A stretch of 64,000 nt of DNA from Ricinus communis (GCF_019578655.1 NC_063258.1:13024802-13088801); one strand, 5' to 3'. Counted from the first letter of the stretch, positions 20,068-30,639 are shown. Program-made: numbers and translations. Notes: generated from the sequence alone by a model not told the origin.

Positions 20068-20755
20068 TGATGGGCTCTTTATGCAACCTACACCTAAGGC
20101 AGTGAACCTACCGATGCAGCCTAGCACTAGTGAGTATCAAGGTCGTATCCCTAGGGATCGGGTGAACCTAGAGTTACTACTGCTTGCTATGTTATCTAGT
20201 CTGAAATAGGGTGTGAAAGTTCTAACATACCAGCTAATGGTTATGAGTGCAATTAAGTAAATGAAGGACAACGAACAATCAAAAGACAATTGCAAAGAGA
20301 GAAACAAACCCAAAAGGGAGCCTAAGTGATGGAATTCTAAATATGTATTTTATGGATTGCCGATCTTGCTTACCCGTGCCTAAATCCTGAATTGAATCCC
20401 GATTCCTCTCTCGAGCTTACCGGATTCCTAAACCTGCACTAACCTAATGGAATCTCTTCCTATCGGATGACTACAGATTGGCATTAAGTATGATTTAAAA
20501 CTATTAAGAGTTATTAATTCTTAATCCGGCGAGTAAATCAACTTTATCTCTAAGTGTTAACTACCAGTCCTTACTATTCAATGTCCAGTTGTAACAAGCA
20601 TTTCTCAATGTCAAGAAACAGCCTAATAAATAATTAATTCAACATCTCAAATTAACTGAATCAAACTTTTATTACTAAATAGCAAGAAGATTACAAGAAT
20701 GACAATTATAAAGCTAACAATTAAGCATAATCCATCAACAAAGGTGAACCCCTTA
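20068..20755 (-). repeat. Truncated 3' LTR of element D
   Basis: Matches 23806-24493 almost base for base from TGATGGGCTCTTTATGC to CAAAGGTGAACCCC, then changes abruptly to internal sequence. The outer end and the duplication are intact but the U3 half is gone, the same defect as in B. Confidence 0.9.
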
Positions 20756-20988
20756 AAATTACATACGAGCATCAAGTAGGCTAACTCCTGCAAGATTCAA
20801 GAATAAACACATTCCAAGCAACATCTAGTAAAAGGTTCAATAAAATAGCATTTCCTCAAAATCAAACTTACTAAAAACAGACTGAAATATCTAACTGCAA
20901 ATGACTACATAAAATAAAATAAAAAATGTCCAAAAATTCAAAAGCAAAAATAGATTCGGGAATGCCTCCCGAGGGCGCTTCTTTTTGT
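20756..20988 (-). other. 3' internal spacer of D with conserved motif
   Basis: AT-rich spacer without the I/F conserved block or polypurine tract (lost with U3). At 20958-20988 the minus strand has AAAAAGAAGCGCCCTCGGGA and then GGCATTCCCG, the D version of the motif at 11632-11658 in I. Confidence 0.6.
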
Positions 20989-21790
20989 TCGAGTCGTCTA
21001 GCTGGACTCTGGATCAGCATTCCTGCATCACAGGCAAATTAAGAAGGTAGGCTCAATGTAAGTTGGGGCTCGAGGCATATAAGCGCAATGAAAAGGTCTG
21101 ATGTGTGCAGTAGATGACCAAGGAGGTGTTCTCTGGACCGATTTGGGATGTCCATTCATCCACTCCGAATTTCGGCTAAGTGACCTATCAAAAAAAAACT
21201 TGCAACTACCCTTCTCGGGTCTATCACAGCACAAAGTCTCATATTAATACAAGTTATTTTTTCAGATGAATAACACATACTAGTAGGGGAAGAAACATGT
21301 ATAGCATCATCCATTTGTACATCTTGTGGTTGTGTATTACATGCAAGATCAATTCCATCAATACAGCAAATGGCATGAACATGGTCGGTGGAAGAACTAT
21401 CAAATGAGGGTAAACTAAAAGTGACACAGTCGTCCCATACATTAAGTTCTAACTTCCCCTCAAATACGTCTATTTTAGCTCTAGCTGTGGCAAGAAAAGG
21501 TCTCCCCAAAATTAATGGTACACCATGCTCATTGTCCATATCCAAAACCACAAAGTCCACAGGGAATATGAACTTATCTACCTTAACTAGCACATTTTCC
21601 ACAATTCCCCTAGGAAGCTTAACAGAACGGTCAACTAATTGAATGCACATCCTGGTGGATTTTGCCTCCCCCAAACCTAGCTTATTGAACAAACTAGTGG
21701 GCATGACATTTATGCTAGCCCCCAAATCAGCTAATGCATCATCAACACATCAATTACCTAAAGTGCAGGGAATAGTGAAACTCCCTGGAT
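20989..21790 (-). pseudogene. Element D retropepsin-like protease and C-terminal remnant
   Basis: The minus frame has DDALADLGASINVMPTSLF: the catalytic Asp is encoded by GAT at 21726-21728. It continues with KLGLGEAKSTRMCIQLVDRS, GIVENVLVKVDKFIFPVDFV and VPLILGRPFLATARAKIDVF (second conserved part, LILGRPF). The frame is open to about 21156; beyond is a diverged segment without RT motifs. An in-frame stop lies upstream near 21750 between the linker and the protease. The fold resembles an Athila/Tat-type aspartic protease that processes gag. It is the only Athila-like protease in this window with the catalytic Asp retained. Confidence 0.8.
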
Positions 21791-21814
21791 CGTGACGTTT
21801 CTTTGGCAACTTGC

Positions 21815-22440
21815 TCAAACACCGGCCGAGCACCGCTTCATTGTCGAACATAGGGCGACCTCCTCCAACTTCCTTTTCCTGCAAAGTATGTCCTTTAAGA
21901 ACTTAGCATACTTAGACCGCTCCAATGCATCAATAAAAGGCAAGTTAATATGCAGTTGTCTAAAAATATCTAAAAACTTACTGAACTGCTCTTTCGCCTC
22001 TGCTTGTTTAGCTCTAGCAGGATAAGGAATCTTAGGTTGATATTCCCTGACTGGAATTGATTTCACCTTTTGTCCCTCAGGTTCCCTAACCTTACTGCTT
22101 GCCTTAACCTGCACATCAATAGTGGCGTCATAAAAAACAGGCCTAGAAGGAGTTGAAACTAACTTACCTGAACGCAAAGTGATGGCGTTCACGTGCTCCC
22201 TCGGGTTAGACTCAGTGGTGCTCGGGAGCGCTCCTTGCTGCCTTTCAGACAACATCTTAGAGACTTGGCCAATCTGGGTCTCCAAGTTCTTAATCGAGGC
22301 CTGCTGGTTCCTAAGTGCACTATCAGTTTGCTGGAACCTCATCTCCGTAGACGTCACAAACTTCATCATAAGCTCCTCTAAATTTGACTTCTTTTCTGGT
22401 AGAAGAGGAGCTTGTGCAGGCCCAGCTGAATGTTGCTGCG
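21815..22440 (-). pseudogene. Element D gag-protease linker
   Basis: An open frame of 185 codons (21815-22369) with FQQTDSALRNQQASIKNLET and QIGQVSKMLSERQQGALPST (heptad-like, probable coiled coil), HVNAITLRSGK, and IPYPARAKQAEAKEQFSKFL followed by QLHINLPFIDALERSKYAKF. These motifs are standard between the zinc knuckle and the protease in Athila-like polyproteins. It is part of one ancestral polyprotein with the flanking segments. Confidence 0.75.
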
Positions 22441-23599
22441 GCTGCTAATGTAGTCTTTGAAAACCAGGTGGACCCTGAGCGTTATTGTTCCTCCAACTAA
22501 AGTTGGGATGATTGCGCCACCCAGGGTTGTATGTAATGCTGTAAGGATCGTTCTGCTGCCTTGGGGCATTCCCCATATAATCAACATGTTCAACATCAGA
22601 AGACATAGCAGAATTAGATGGAAAAGTAGTAGATGATGAAGCAAACATACCTCCCCAGTACAGTTCGCACTGTAATGCGGGCCACCACAAAACTCGCAGC
22701 CAACATTCGCTGCATGAACCGGCATCTGGAGTTGGTCGATCTTCTTGGCTAGAAGCTCCACTTGAGCTGCTAAGGCTGCTGTAGAGTCCACTTGGTTGAC
22801 CACTCCTTGTCTTCCTGGTCGGCTCCTAGAGGATTGCCACTGATAGTTGTTCATGGCCATTTCCTCTATCAAGTTCGAGCCCGCCGGCCTTATTGTTTAG
22901 CGCCCCTCCCAAGGTTCAACCCGCTGTAGAAGGTCTAAACCTGCATCCACACTGGCAATCCGTGATGTAGGCAACATCTCAAAAGATCCTTAAACCTCTC
23001 CCATGCATCGTACATGCTTTCATCATCAAACTGCACAAAAGAAGATATGTCATTTCTAAGTTTAGCAGTTTTAGCGGGAGGAAAATACTTATATAAAAAA
23101 TTTTCAGCCAACGCCCTCCAGGTAGTAATTGTTTGTTGTGGAAGAGATTGCAGCCATCTCTTTGCTCCATCCCTCAAGGAAAATGGAAACAATCTCAGCC
23201 GAATGGCATCATCAGTTGTTCCATTTATCTTGAATGTGTCACTAATTTCCAAAAAGTTAGAGATATGTGCATTGGGATCCTCGCTGGGAAATCCACCAAA
23301 TTGCACGCTTTGCTGGATCATCTGGATAACATTGGCCTTTATCTCAAAATTATTGGTCACATAAAGAAGTCCGACTATACTGCTTTCGTCCCATCTAAAG
23401 ATGGTCGAGCAAACTCGTACATCGTCCTCTGATCGTCATTGGCCTGGGGGTCATGGTTTTCCATTGTGTCTAGTCTATCCAGAGGTACCTCAACCTCAAT
23501 CTCCTCCTCTTCTAATTGCAACCTCTTCCTTAAGAGTCTGAGGGATCGTTCTGGATCAGATAGAGGCTTTATAAGATTCGAGTTTGAGCTCCTGGTCAT
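22441..23599 (-). pseudogene. gag: Element D gag: capsid domain and zinc knuckle
   Basis: Starts about 23599 (MTRSSNSNLIKPLSDPERSL). The acidic N-terminus is followed by the retrotrans_gag domain: NVIQMIQQSVQFGGFPSEDP, FKINGTTDDAIRLRLFPFSL, RDGAKRWLQSLPQQTITTW, then FLYKYFPPAKTAKLRNDISS (22935-23360). After a shift (22445-22872) comes QSSRSRPGRQGVVNQVDSTA and the knuckle CEFCGGPHYSANC, a CX2CX3HX4C pattern with all ligands. The segments are separated by at least two frameshifts or stops (near 23370 and 22930), so full-length Gag is not encoded as assembled. This is the best-preserved Athila-like gag here. Confidence 0.8.
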
Positions 23600-23782
23600 A
23601 AACTACCTGAAACCGAAAGTCCACACAACCACCAATCAACAAAAACAATATAATAATAAATAATAAATAATAAAGAAATTAAAAAAATAAAAAATAAATA
23701 AAGACTAAATGAATAAATGAATAAACAAATAATGACTAAATTAACACAAAAACAATTCACTCTAGTTCATCGTTACTGTGTT

Positions 23783-23804
23783 CCCCGACAACGGCGCCAA
23801 AAAC
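23783..23804 (-). promoter_or_regulatory. Primer-binding site, tRNA-Asp type (D)
   Basis: Minus strand TTTTTGGCGCCGTTGTCGGG next to the LTR boundary; complementary to tRNA-Asp with one mismatch. Confidence 0.85.
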
Positions 23805-23805
23805 T

Positions 23806-25129
23806 TGATGGGCTCTTTATGCAACCTACACCTAAGGCAGTGAACCTACCGATGCAGCCTAGCACTAGTGAGTATCAAGGTCGTATCCCTGGGGATCGGG
23901 TGAACCTAGAGTCACTACTGCTTGCTATGTTATCTAGTCTGAAATAGGGTGTGAAAGTTCTAACATACCAGCTAATGGTTATGAGTGCAATTAAGTAAAT
24001 GAAGGACAACGAACAATCAAAAGACAATTGCAAAGAGAGAAACAAACCCAAAAGGGAGCCTAAGTGATGGAATTTTAAAGATGGATTTTATGGATTGCCG
24101 ATCTTGCTTACCCGTGCCTAAATCCTCGAATTAAATCCTGCCTCTCGAGCTTACCGGATTCCTAAACCTGCACTAACCTAATGGAATCTCTTCCTATCGG
24201 ATTACTACAGATTGGCATTAAGTATGATTTAAAACTACTAAGAGTTATTAATTCTTAATCCGACGAGTAAGTCAACTTTATCTCTAAGTGTTAACTACCA
24301 GTCCTTACTATTCAATGTCCAGTTGTAACAAGCATTTCTCAATGTCAAGAAACAGCCTAATAAACAATTAATTCAACGTCTCAAATTAATCGAATCAAAC
24401 TTTTATTACTAAATAGCAAGAAGATTACAAGAATGACAATTATAAAACTAACAATTAAGCATAATCCATCAACAAAGGTGAACCCCAATGGGTTCAAAAG
24501 ATCTAGCTACTCATGTTCATGGTTAAAGCAATTAGGGAACAAAACAAGGAAAAGAAAATTAAAGGCATGTACACCCTTTTCTTTCAAGCTGAATGAGAAA
24601 CCCTAAATTTGCAAATTCGAAATCTCAAACCCTAGTTGCCTCTTGAATGCTCCCAAAGTTTGTCTTGATCTTCAATTCGATGTTGGAACAAGTGAAATCC
24701 CTCCTTCAATATATGAATTTGATCTCTCAAGGTCTACAATTGAGGTATAGGAAACAATTGATTAAGTGTGTGTCTTGGAATTGAGTCCAAAATTCGTCTC
24801 CCCTCCAAAAGAACTCAAAATTGCCTATATAGTTGATTCAGCATGGCCGAGTCCAGTCAGATGATTCAAGACTCACGAGTCCGTGCAAAGGTCAACTGTA
24901 GAGTCTGTCAGGCCGACTCCTTCCAAGCCGTGCCTGTTTAGGCCGAGCCACCACAGTCGCGGCCGGAGGCCGTGGTGGCTACGGAAGTCGTGCTGAAATG
25001 GCACAATTGGGGATAGCCTCTTGGTAATTTAGCACGGCCGGAGTCCAGGCCGTGCTCAACCCTCGGGATAATCATGCATAAAAATGTAAACAATCGGGCA
25101 TGAAAACATGTGTAGTATGATGCTTATCA
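23806..25129 (-). repeat. 5' LTR of element D
   Basis: 1324 bp. The minus strand starts TGATAAGCATCATACTACAC, close to the I LTR start, and ends CCCATCA. A GC-rich island (about 24845-25075) holds GGCCGAGTC, GCACGGCCGGAG and GGCCGTGCTC motifs. The right flank is CAAAT. Confidence 0.92.
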
Positions 25130-25134
25130 CAAAT

Positions 25135-26271
25135 CTAGCTTGTAGGCATTGTCATTAATTCTTTCAAGGACTTGGAATGGCCCATCCCATCTTGGCATTA
25201 ACTTAAACTTCCTTTGGCTTGGAAATCTTTCCTTCCTGAAATGCACCCAAACTCAGTCACCCGACTCAAATACAACTTTCTTTCTCCCTTTATTATGTTG
25301 CTTTTCATACTATGGATTTCTTTTCTCTATTTGAGCAGGCACCTTCTCATGTAAGCTTTTAACAAATTCAACTTTTTGCTTGTCTTCAAAGTTAGCCTTA
25401 TCAATGGATAATGGCAGTAAATCCATAGGAGTTAATGGATTGAACTCATATACAATCTCAAAAGGTGAATAATTTATTGTAGCATGAATACTCCTATTGT
25501 ATGCAAGCTCAATATGTGGCAAACATTCTTCACAATTCTTCAAATTTCTTTGAAATATTGCCTCAATAGTTGTGAGAGAGTCCTATTAACCACCTCCATT
25601 TGTCCATCCGTTTGTGGATGACAAGTTGTTGAGAATAGAAGTTTTGTTCCCAACTTGCTCCAAAGTGTCTTCCAAAAGTGGCTAAGGAACTTGACATCTC
25701 TATCACTAACAATTGTCCTTGGAACTCCATGCAATCTCACAATTTCTTTGAAGAATAACCCTGCAATATAAGTTGCATCATCTATCTTGTGACATGGAAT
25801 GAAATGTGCCATTTTGCTAAACTTGTCAAGAAAAACAAAAATAGAATCTTTCCCTCCCCTTGACCTAGGTAATTCTAAAATACAGTCCATAAAAATGTCT
25901 ACCCAAGGTTCATTAGGTATAGGGAGTGAAATATACAACCCATGAGGCATCAGTTTAAATTTAGCTTATTTACAAGTGATCCATCTCTCACATATTTTTT
26001 CAACATCTCTTTTCATTTATGGCCAAAAGAAATTATCACTTAAAATATCTAAAGTCTTTCTCACACCAAAGTGCCCCATCAAACCCCCACCATGTGCCTG
26101 CCTCACAAAAAACTCTCTTAAAGAAGATTGAGACACACATAACTTGTTTTCTTTAAAAAGAAAACCATCATGTCTATAGAACTTGTCAAAACCCCCTCTC
26201 TCACATTCCTCATATACATTAGCAAAATCATGGTCTGAATTATATAATTTCTTAATGAACTGAAAACCCAA
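25135..26271 (-). pseudogene. Element E integrase (DDE motif retained, several stops)
   Basis: From 26271: a linker with FDKFYRHDGFLFKENKLCV, zinc-binding HGGGLMGHFGVRKTLDIL, FFWP, stop, MKRDVEKICERWITCK, stop, then the core: [20 protein letters not shown] (first Asp), [19 protein letters not shown] (second Asp), [19 protein letters not shown] (catalytic Glu). A frameshift near 25541 leads to PHIELAYNRSIHATINYSPF and FEIVYEFNPLTPMDLLPL. A further stop precedes [20 protein letters not shown] and [20 protein letters not shown] (GPF/Y region). D interrupts directly after. Strand-transfer residues are kept, but stops at expected Gln and Trp codons abolish translation. Confidence 0.88.
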
Positions 26272-26279
26272 TAATTTTG

Positions 26280-27170
26280 CATCGAGTGTAGAAATTAGAG
26301 CATACCTTCTAGATAGAGCATCTGTAATGACATTCTCTTTATCTTATTTGTACTTGATGATTTATGGAAAGGATTTAATAAATTCCACCTATTTAGCATG
26401 TCTATGACTTAGCTTCCCTTGTCCTCTGAGATATTTTAAAGACTCATGGTCGATGTGTATAATGAATCCTTATACCAAAGATAGTGCTGCCATGTCTCTA
26501 AAACTCTTACCAAAGCATAAAACTCTTTGTCATAAGTTGGGTAGTTTAGACTTGCCCCACTTAGCTGCTCCCTAAAGAATGCAATTGGTCTTCTTTCTTG
26601 CATCAAGACTCCACTAATACCTATTCCCCTTGCATCACACTCAACCTCAAAGGTTTTAGCAAAGTCAGGCAAAGCAAGTAAAGGTGCTGAACTAAGTTTG
26701 TGTTTTAGCAAGTTAAAAGCATCATCTTGTTCTTTTCCCCAATTGAAAACCCACATTCTTTTTTATGCATTTAGTTAAAGGTGCAGCAATCCTTAACGAA
26801 TCTCCTATAAAAGCTAGCAAGACCATAAAAACTCCTAACATCATGCACACTAGTAGGTTTCAACCACTCTTTAATTACTTTTATTTTTCTTAATCAACAT
26901 GAACTCTCTTGTCATTAACAATATATCCAAGAAAAGTAATTTTATTAGTGCAAAAAGTGCATTTCTTAAGATTAGCATATAATATCTCTTGCCTTAACAC
27001 ATAGAAAATAATCTCTAAGTGTATTACATGCTCATCTAAATATTTGCTATATACAAGAATATCATCAAAATAAACCACTTCAAACTTTCCAATGAAGCGT
27101 GGAAAACATGATTCATCAATCGCATAAAAGTACTTGGAACATCAGTTAAACCAAACGGCATGACTAACCA
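26280..27170 (-). pseudogene. Element E reverse transcriptase (C-terminal half) and RNase H
   Basis: From about 27165: VMPFGLTDVPSTFMRLMN, then after a shift VVYFDDILVYSKYLDEHVIH with the catalytic YFDD box (26890-27078), LYANLKKCTFCTNKITFLGY, and HDVRSFYGLASFYRRFVKD. RNase H follows at 26436-26756: [58 protein letters not shown], then a frameshift into [17 protein letters not shown] and the IN linker with two stops. The RT fingers are missing because the LTR rearrangement at 27190 cuts in. Confidence 0.85.
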
Positions 27171-27194
27171 CTAAAATCTAAGTTACATGTTCAT

Positions 27195-27862
27195 CTTAGT
27201 TAAGAATCAAAATAAGATTTTTGTTAGAGAACGCCATAAACTAAAAATAGTCTGATAAGTTCAAAGTTCATGCAAAGAACTTAAACAGAAACACTCACAA
27301 AGAGAAAATAAAAATTATCATTCATTAATTGATTATTACAAATGAATTTGGCTTTGATATTTATAGCCAAAACAAGACAAAGAACCTAAATGGATGTCTT
27401 TTGAGCTTTCCCACATTTTTTCCTTTAATTCCCATTAAGACTCATAAAAAGTGGTTGTTTTTACATTAATGGCACTCAATTTGTAACTCCCAAATGACAA
27501 CTAATCATGTGCATCGATTTTGTAACTCCAAATTATAACTAATTATGTGCATCCATTGTGTAACTCCAAATCACAACTAATTACACCTTAACTTGAGAAA
27601 ACCTAATAAAACTGAAAATAAAAAGACTTCAAATGAATTGTATTGAACCTTTGAGTTTATCCAAATTTATTGCACTAAATTGATGATTTTGGTCCCTTTT
27701 TGCAATCATAAGCCTTGGGTTGAGCCTTGTTTTGTTTGAACACTCCAAATATCTTTAATTAAGCCCAACAAAGCTTCTTGCATCCTTTTGGACTTAGATT
27801 TTGTCATTAGACCTCCTTGAAAGCTTAATGGATTATTTGTAGTTCTTGTCTTTGTTGCAACA
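27195..27862 (-). repeat. E LTR copy, truncated (next to RT)
   Basis: Matches 19280-19940 in the same orientation: the tail part (27706-27862, with GGLMTKSKSKRMQEALLGLI) and the AT-rich part to about 27195. The last ~170 bp of the LTR and the whole gag/protease region are missing at the RT side. Confidence 0.7.
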
Positions 27863-28522
27863 TTAGGATTGCAAAAAGGGAACAAAATCATCAATTTAGT
27901 GCATAAGTTTTTGTTGAACTCAAAAGGTCCAATATAATTCATTTGAAGCCTTTTTATTTTCAATTTTATTAGGTTTTTTTAAGTTATAATTTGGACTTAC
28001 AAAATGGATGCACATGATTACTTGTCGTTGGGAGTTACAAAATGAGTGCCATCAATGTAAAAACAACCAGTTTTAATGAGTTTTAATGAGGATTAAAGGG
28101 AAAAAAGTGGGAAAGCTCAAAAGACATCCATTTAGGCTTCTTTGTCTTTTTTGGCTATAAATATCAAAGCCAAATTCATATTTAAAATCAATTGATGAAT
28201 GATAATTTTTTTTGCTCTTTGTGAGTGTTTCTGCTTAAGTTCTTGCATGAACTTTGAAGTTATCAAACTATTTTTAGTTTATGGCATTCTTTAACCAAAA
28301 TCTTGTGTTTGATTCTTAACATATCAAATCATACTTGGATTGTGGCTTTTAGAGTTGAATTCAAATGCTAGTTCCATTATTGGAACTAGTTTTCCCTAAC
28401 TTCACTTGAGGAGATCCTTGTGTTTTGCAATCATCTTGATTGGAAGGTGTTTTCTTGCATTCCATATGTATCACAATTCATTAGTTATTGGGGTGTATGG
28501 TTGCTAAGATGATGATTTCCTA
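27863..28522 (+). repeat. Inverted E LTR segment
   Basis: From TTAGGATTGCAAAAAGGGAA to GATTTCCTATCA this is the reverse complement of the non-coding part of the E LTR. With 27195-27705 it forms a long imperfect inverted repeat (about 500 bp arms, spacer about 160 bp). TTGGCTATAAATATCAAAGC (about 28151-28170) holds a TATA motif. Confidence 0.75.
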
Positions 28523-28681
28523 TCACCTAAGCCTTGGGCTGAGCCTTGTTGTGTTTGAACACTCCAAATGTCTTTAATTAAGCCTATCAAAGCTTCTTAC
28601 ATCATTTTGGACTTGGATCTTGTCATTGGACCTCCTTGAAAGCTTAATGGATCATTTGTAGTTCTTGTCTTTGCTGCATCA
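28523..28681 (-). repeat. Start of E 5' LTR (coding-tail portion)
   Basis: CTAAGCCTTGGGCTGAGCCT through TTTGCTGCATCA equals the tail part of the 3' LTR (19783-19940). It ends at the duplication TAATT. The adjacent non-coding part of this LTR is inverted (27863-28522), with a CCTA microhomology at the breakpoint. Confidence 0.7.
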
Positions 28682-28902
28682 TAATTCTTTAATATGCTCA
28701 AACCATAATAATTTTGCATCGAAAGTGGAAAGAAGCGCATACCTCTGAGAGAATGCATCTGCTACAACATTATCTTAACCTTGCTTATACTTGATAACAT
28801 AAGGAAAGGATTCAATGAATTCGCTCCATTTAGCATGCCGCCTATTCAACTTGTTTTGTTCCTTCAAATTCTTAAAGGATTCATAATCGATATGATGGCT
28901 TG
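28682..28902 (-). pseudogene. Element H RNase H/integrase joint (right part)
   Basis: The minus frame reads [40 protein letters not shown], then a stop and a segment with ADAFSQRYALLSTFDAKLL ending in EHIKEL. It joins the IN sequence at 19109 once E is removed. Upstream (28903) it is cut by a plus-strand LTR/leader fragment. Confidence 0.75.
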
Positions 28903-29164
28903 ATTTTATTTGGGAGCATAAACATGAGTGTTGAATGAAAGCGCGTGGAAGTGGCAATCATAAGCACTAATCTAGTGCTTTGATGAATGCGAAGAAAGAA
29001 AATTAGTTGATCGTGTATTGATATCATTCTTTGAATGATCTCGGATGAATCTTTTGGAGGATAGGGGGAACAACGAGAATCAAGGCATGCCCAAATTGAT
29101 ATGAACGTGGCTAACTTGTGCCAAACATGTATTCAATGTTGATATCTTCACCAAGGATCATTCA

Positions 29165-29590
29165 CCTAATCAATTAAAGAAACTCTAACTCCCAATAGGA
29201 CTCCTAAATAGCTAATACTTAAGAACCTTAATTATAATGAATTAAAGGTTGTTTAACATAAATATAAGTTTAAGTTAAACTAAGTTTGTAAACCACCAAG
29301 CCTTCACTTGATAAATTCATCAAGTTCATAAAGAACAAAATAAGAGAATTAACTCCCACAAAATCAATATTCAACAACTCCCTTTATATTAAAATTCTTA
29401 CTAGCTTATATAGGCTTTAAAGAAACCTAATTCTATAATGATAAGGAAGCAAATAATAATAAGACTATGAATAGAACTCCTAAACTAAAAGGATAACTGA
29501 AAACAAGACTCCTAATAGTTACAAGACTTCTTTAAATGCACAAATACTTCTAAAATTCATCCAACCCTAGTCCATATAATAAACATGACA
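29165..29590 (+). repeat. ~420-bp repeat shared with 54205-54620
   Basis: Both copies share TTAAGAACCTTAATTATAA-like starts, GAATTAAAGGTTGT, ACTCCCTTTATAT, AAGAAACCTAATTCTATAAT and GACTTCTTTAAATG in the same order and orientation. It looks like part of an LTR. No ORF. Confidence 0.7.
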
Positions 29591-29683
29591 ATTGGGCTTA
29601 AATAACATGTGATATGCATCGCATTCTTGAGTATTGGACTCCAAATAGCTTGACTTGACTATCTTGGGCTTATCTTATCTTGA

Positions 29684-29965
29684 TCATGCCTCCATATATT
29701 GGGTTGAGTTGATAAGATTATCTTGAGGCCCATTATCTTGATTAAGCCTAATCCCACTTGGACTTTGAATCAGACTAGGATTCCTAATAGAAATAGGATT
29801 TTTTTTGTCGCTTAAACTCCTAATATCATTAGCACTCCTTGCTAGATTAGGATTCCTAGTGGAATTAGGACTCCTTGTTGAAGTAGAATTCCTTGAGCAA
29901 GTAGAATTTGGATCATTAAGTTTTCTTGTTGGAGTAGAATTCCTTATGCTATGAGTTCTCATCAC
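29684..29965 (-). repeat. 18-bp minisatellite, minus-strand copy
   Basis: The minus strand has about ten 18-bp units. Its open frame reads hexapeptides NSTSTR, SPNSTR, NPNLAR, SANDIR, SLSDKK, NPISIR, the same series and order as the plus-strand array at 4051-4230. The frame is open for 93 codons (29684-29965). Confidence 0.75.
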
Positions 29966-30105
29966 ATATATTCTTATTCATGATTTGCACTATTGGGATC
30001 TCTATCATTCATTTCTCCTTTAAGGATGAGGACTCCTAATGACACAAGGATTATCATAAGGAAATATGGGAGTGAGATTGACAAGCTTAACTGGTGGCAT
30101 TAGGG

Positions 30106-30639
30106 ATTACCTTGATGATAAAGCCGGATGAGACATAAATCCACGTATGTAAGGCATAACTCATATTCTTTTCAATTAATCCAAGCGTAATGTTGGCTAG
30201 AATTAGAGCGCTCTGATGTCTGAAATGCATATAATGAAGTAATTTATGTCTGAGTGTTTTTAGGTAGGCCCATACGAATTTACCCTTGTTTCTGTTAAGC
30301 TAGCTCATAAAATTTAGGACTATAAGAGTTGTTGCACAGTCAACTCCTCTCTCATTCTTGATTTGACTTTACTTTATTATCTTTCTATATTTATTTATTC
30401 ATATTTAGAATCTAGTTTCTTCTTCATATCGAATGAGGGCTTCACACTATAAAAACCACATGCAACTGAATACTTCAGGCTAATGAGCATATTATTTCAG
30501 TTTTCTATCCTTATGTTTAAATCAATTCCATTTGATCCTTACGCTTAGCTGTATGGAAAAGAATAAAGAACTTGTGATTGCTTTCCTTATCGGATCTGAA
30601 ATCCTAACGATATTCTCATTTATTTATTTATTTTGTGTT
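30106..30639. other. Unassigned AT-rich spacer
   Basis: No ORF or known motif. A CACTATAAAAACC TATA-like site near 30450 and the LTR/leader copy starting near 30640 suggest the promoter part of an LTR. Confidence 0.35.

Larger units (their letters stand above)
20068..25129 (-). mobile_element. Element D: non-autonomous gag-protease LTR retrotransposon
   Basis: Perfect 5-bp duplication CAAAT (20063-20067, 25130-25134) inside the IN gene of E. The 5' LTR 23806-25129 is complete; the 3' LTR 20068-20755 lacks U3. Internal order on the minus strand: tRNA-Asp PBS, gag with capsid domain and zinc knuckle, linker, protease with intact DLGAS, a short C-terminal piece, the conserved GGCxTTCC-type motif, and a short spacer. 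No RT, RNase H or IN. About 5.06 kb. Confidence 0.93.
19110..28681 (-). mobile_element. Element E: chromovirus-like element, host of D
   Basis: Left LTR end CGATAG at 19110 (expected TGATAG), right end GCTGCATCA at 28681, flanked by TAACT (19105-19109) and TAATT (28682-28686), a duplication with one change. It lies inside the IN gene of H: H reads ...HIKEL across the join. Minus-strand order: rearranged 5' LTR (27195-28681), RT (from 27170), RNase H, IN, and a tail running into the 3' LTR (19110-19940). Gag, protease and the N-terminal half of RT are lost between 27195 and 27170. Several stops are consistent with C-to-T decay. Confidence 0.75.
7990..28902 (-). mobile_element. Element H: oldest layer, chromovirus-like fragment split by B and E
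   Basis: Three pieces join when the insertions are removed: LTR/leader 7990-8379 continues at 17568 across the CCGCA duplication of B, the integrase stops at 19109, and the RNase H/IN joint resumes at 28682 across the TAACT/TAATT duplication of E. Minus-strand order: RNase H end (28902-28682), IN and C-terminal tail (19109-18060), LTR (about 18000-17568 and 8379-8200), then an LTR-leader-like segment to 7990. Gag, protease and most of RT are missing. The leader after the 3' LTR suggests LTR-mediated recombination or a tandem copy. The outer ends have no recognisable duplication. Confidence 0.6.
28903..30105 (+). repeat. H-family LTR/leader copy X with internal insertion
   Basis: 28903-29095 (TTTATTTGGGAGCATAAACA, GAAGAAAGAAAATTAGTTGA) and 29973-30105 (ATGATTTGCACTATTGGGAT) match a continuous segment 30669-31000 to the right. 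About 870 bp between them (29100-29970) is an insertion carrying another LTR-like segment and the 18-bp minisatellite. Confidence 0.6.
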
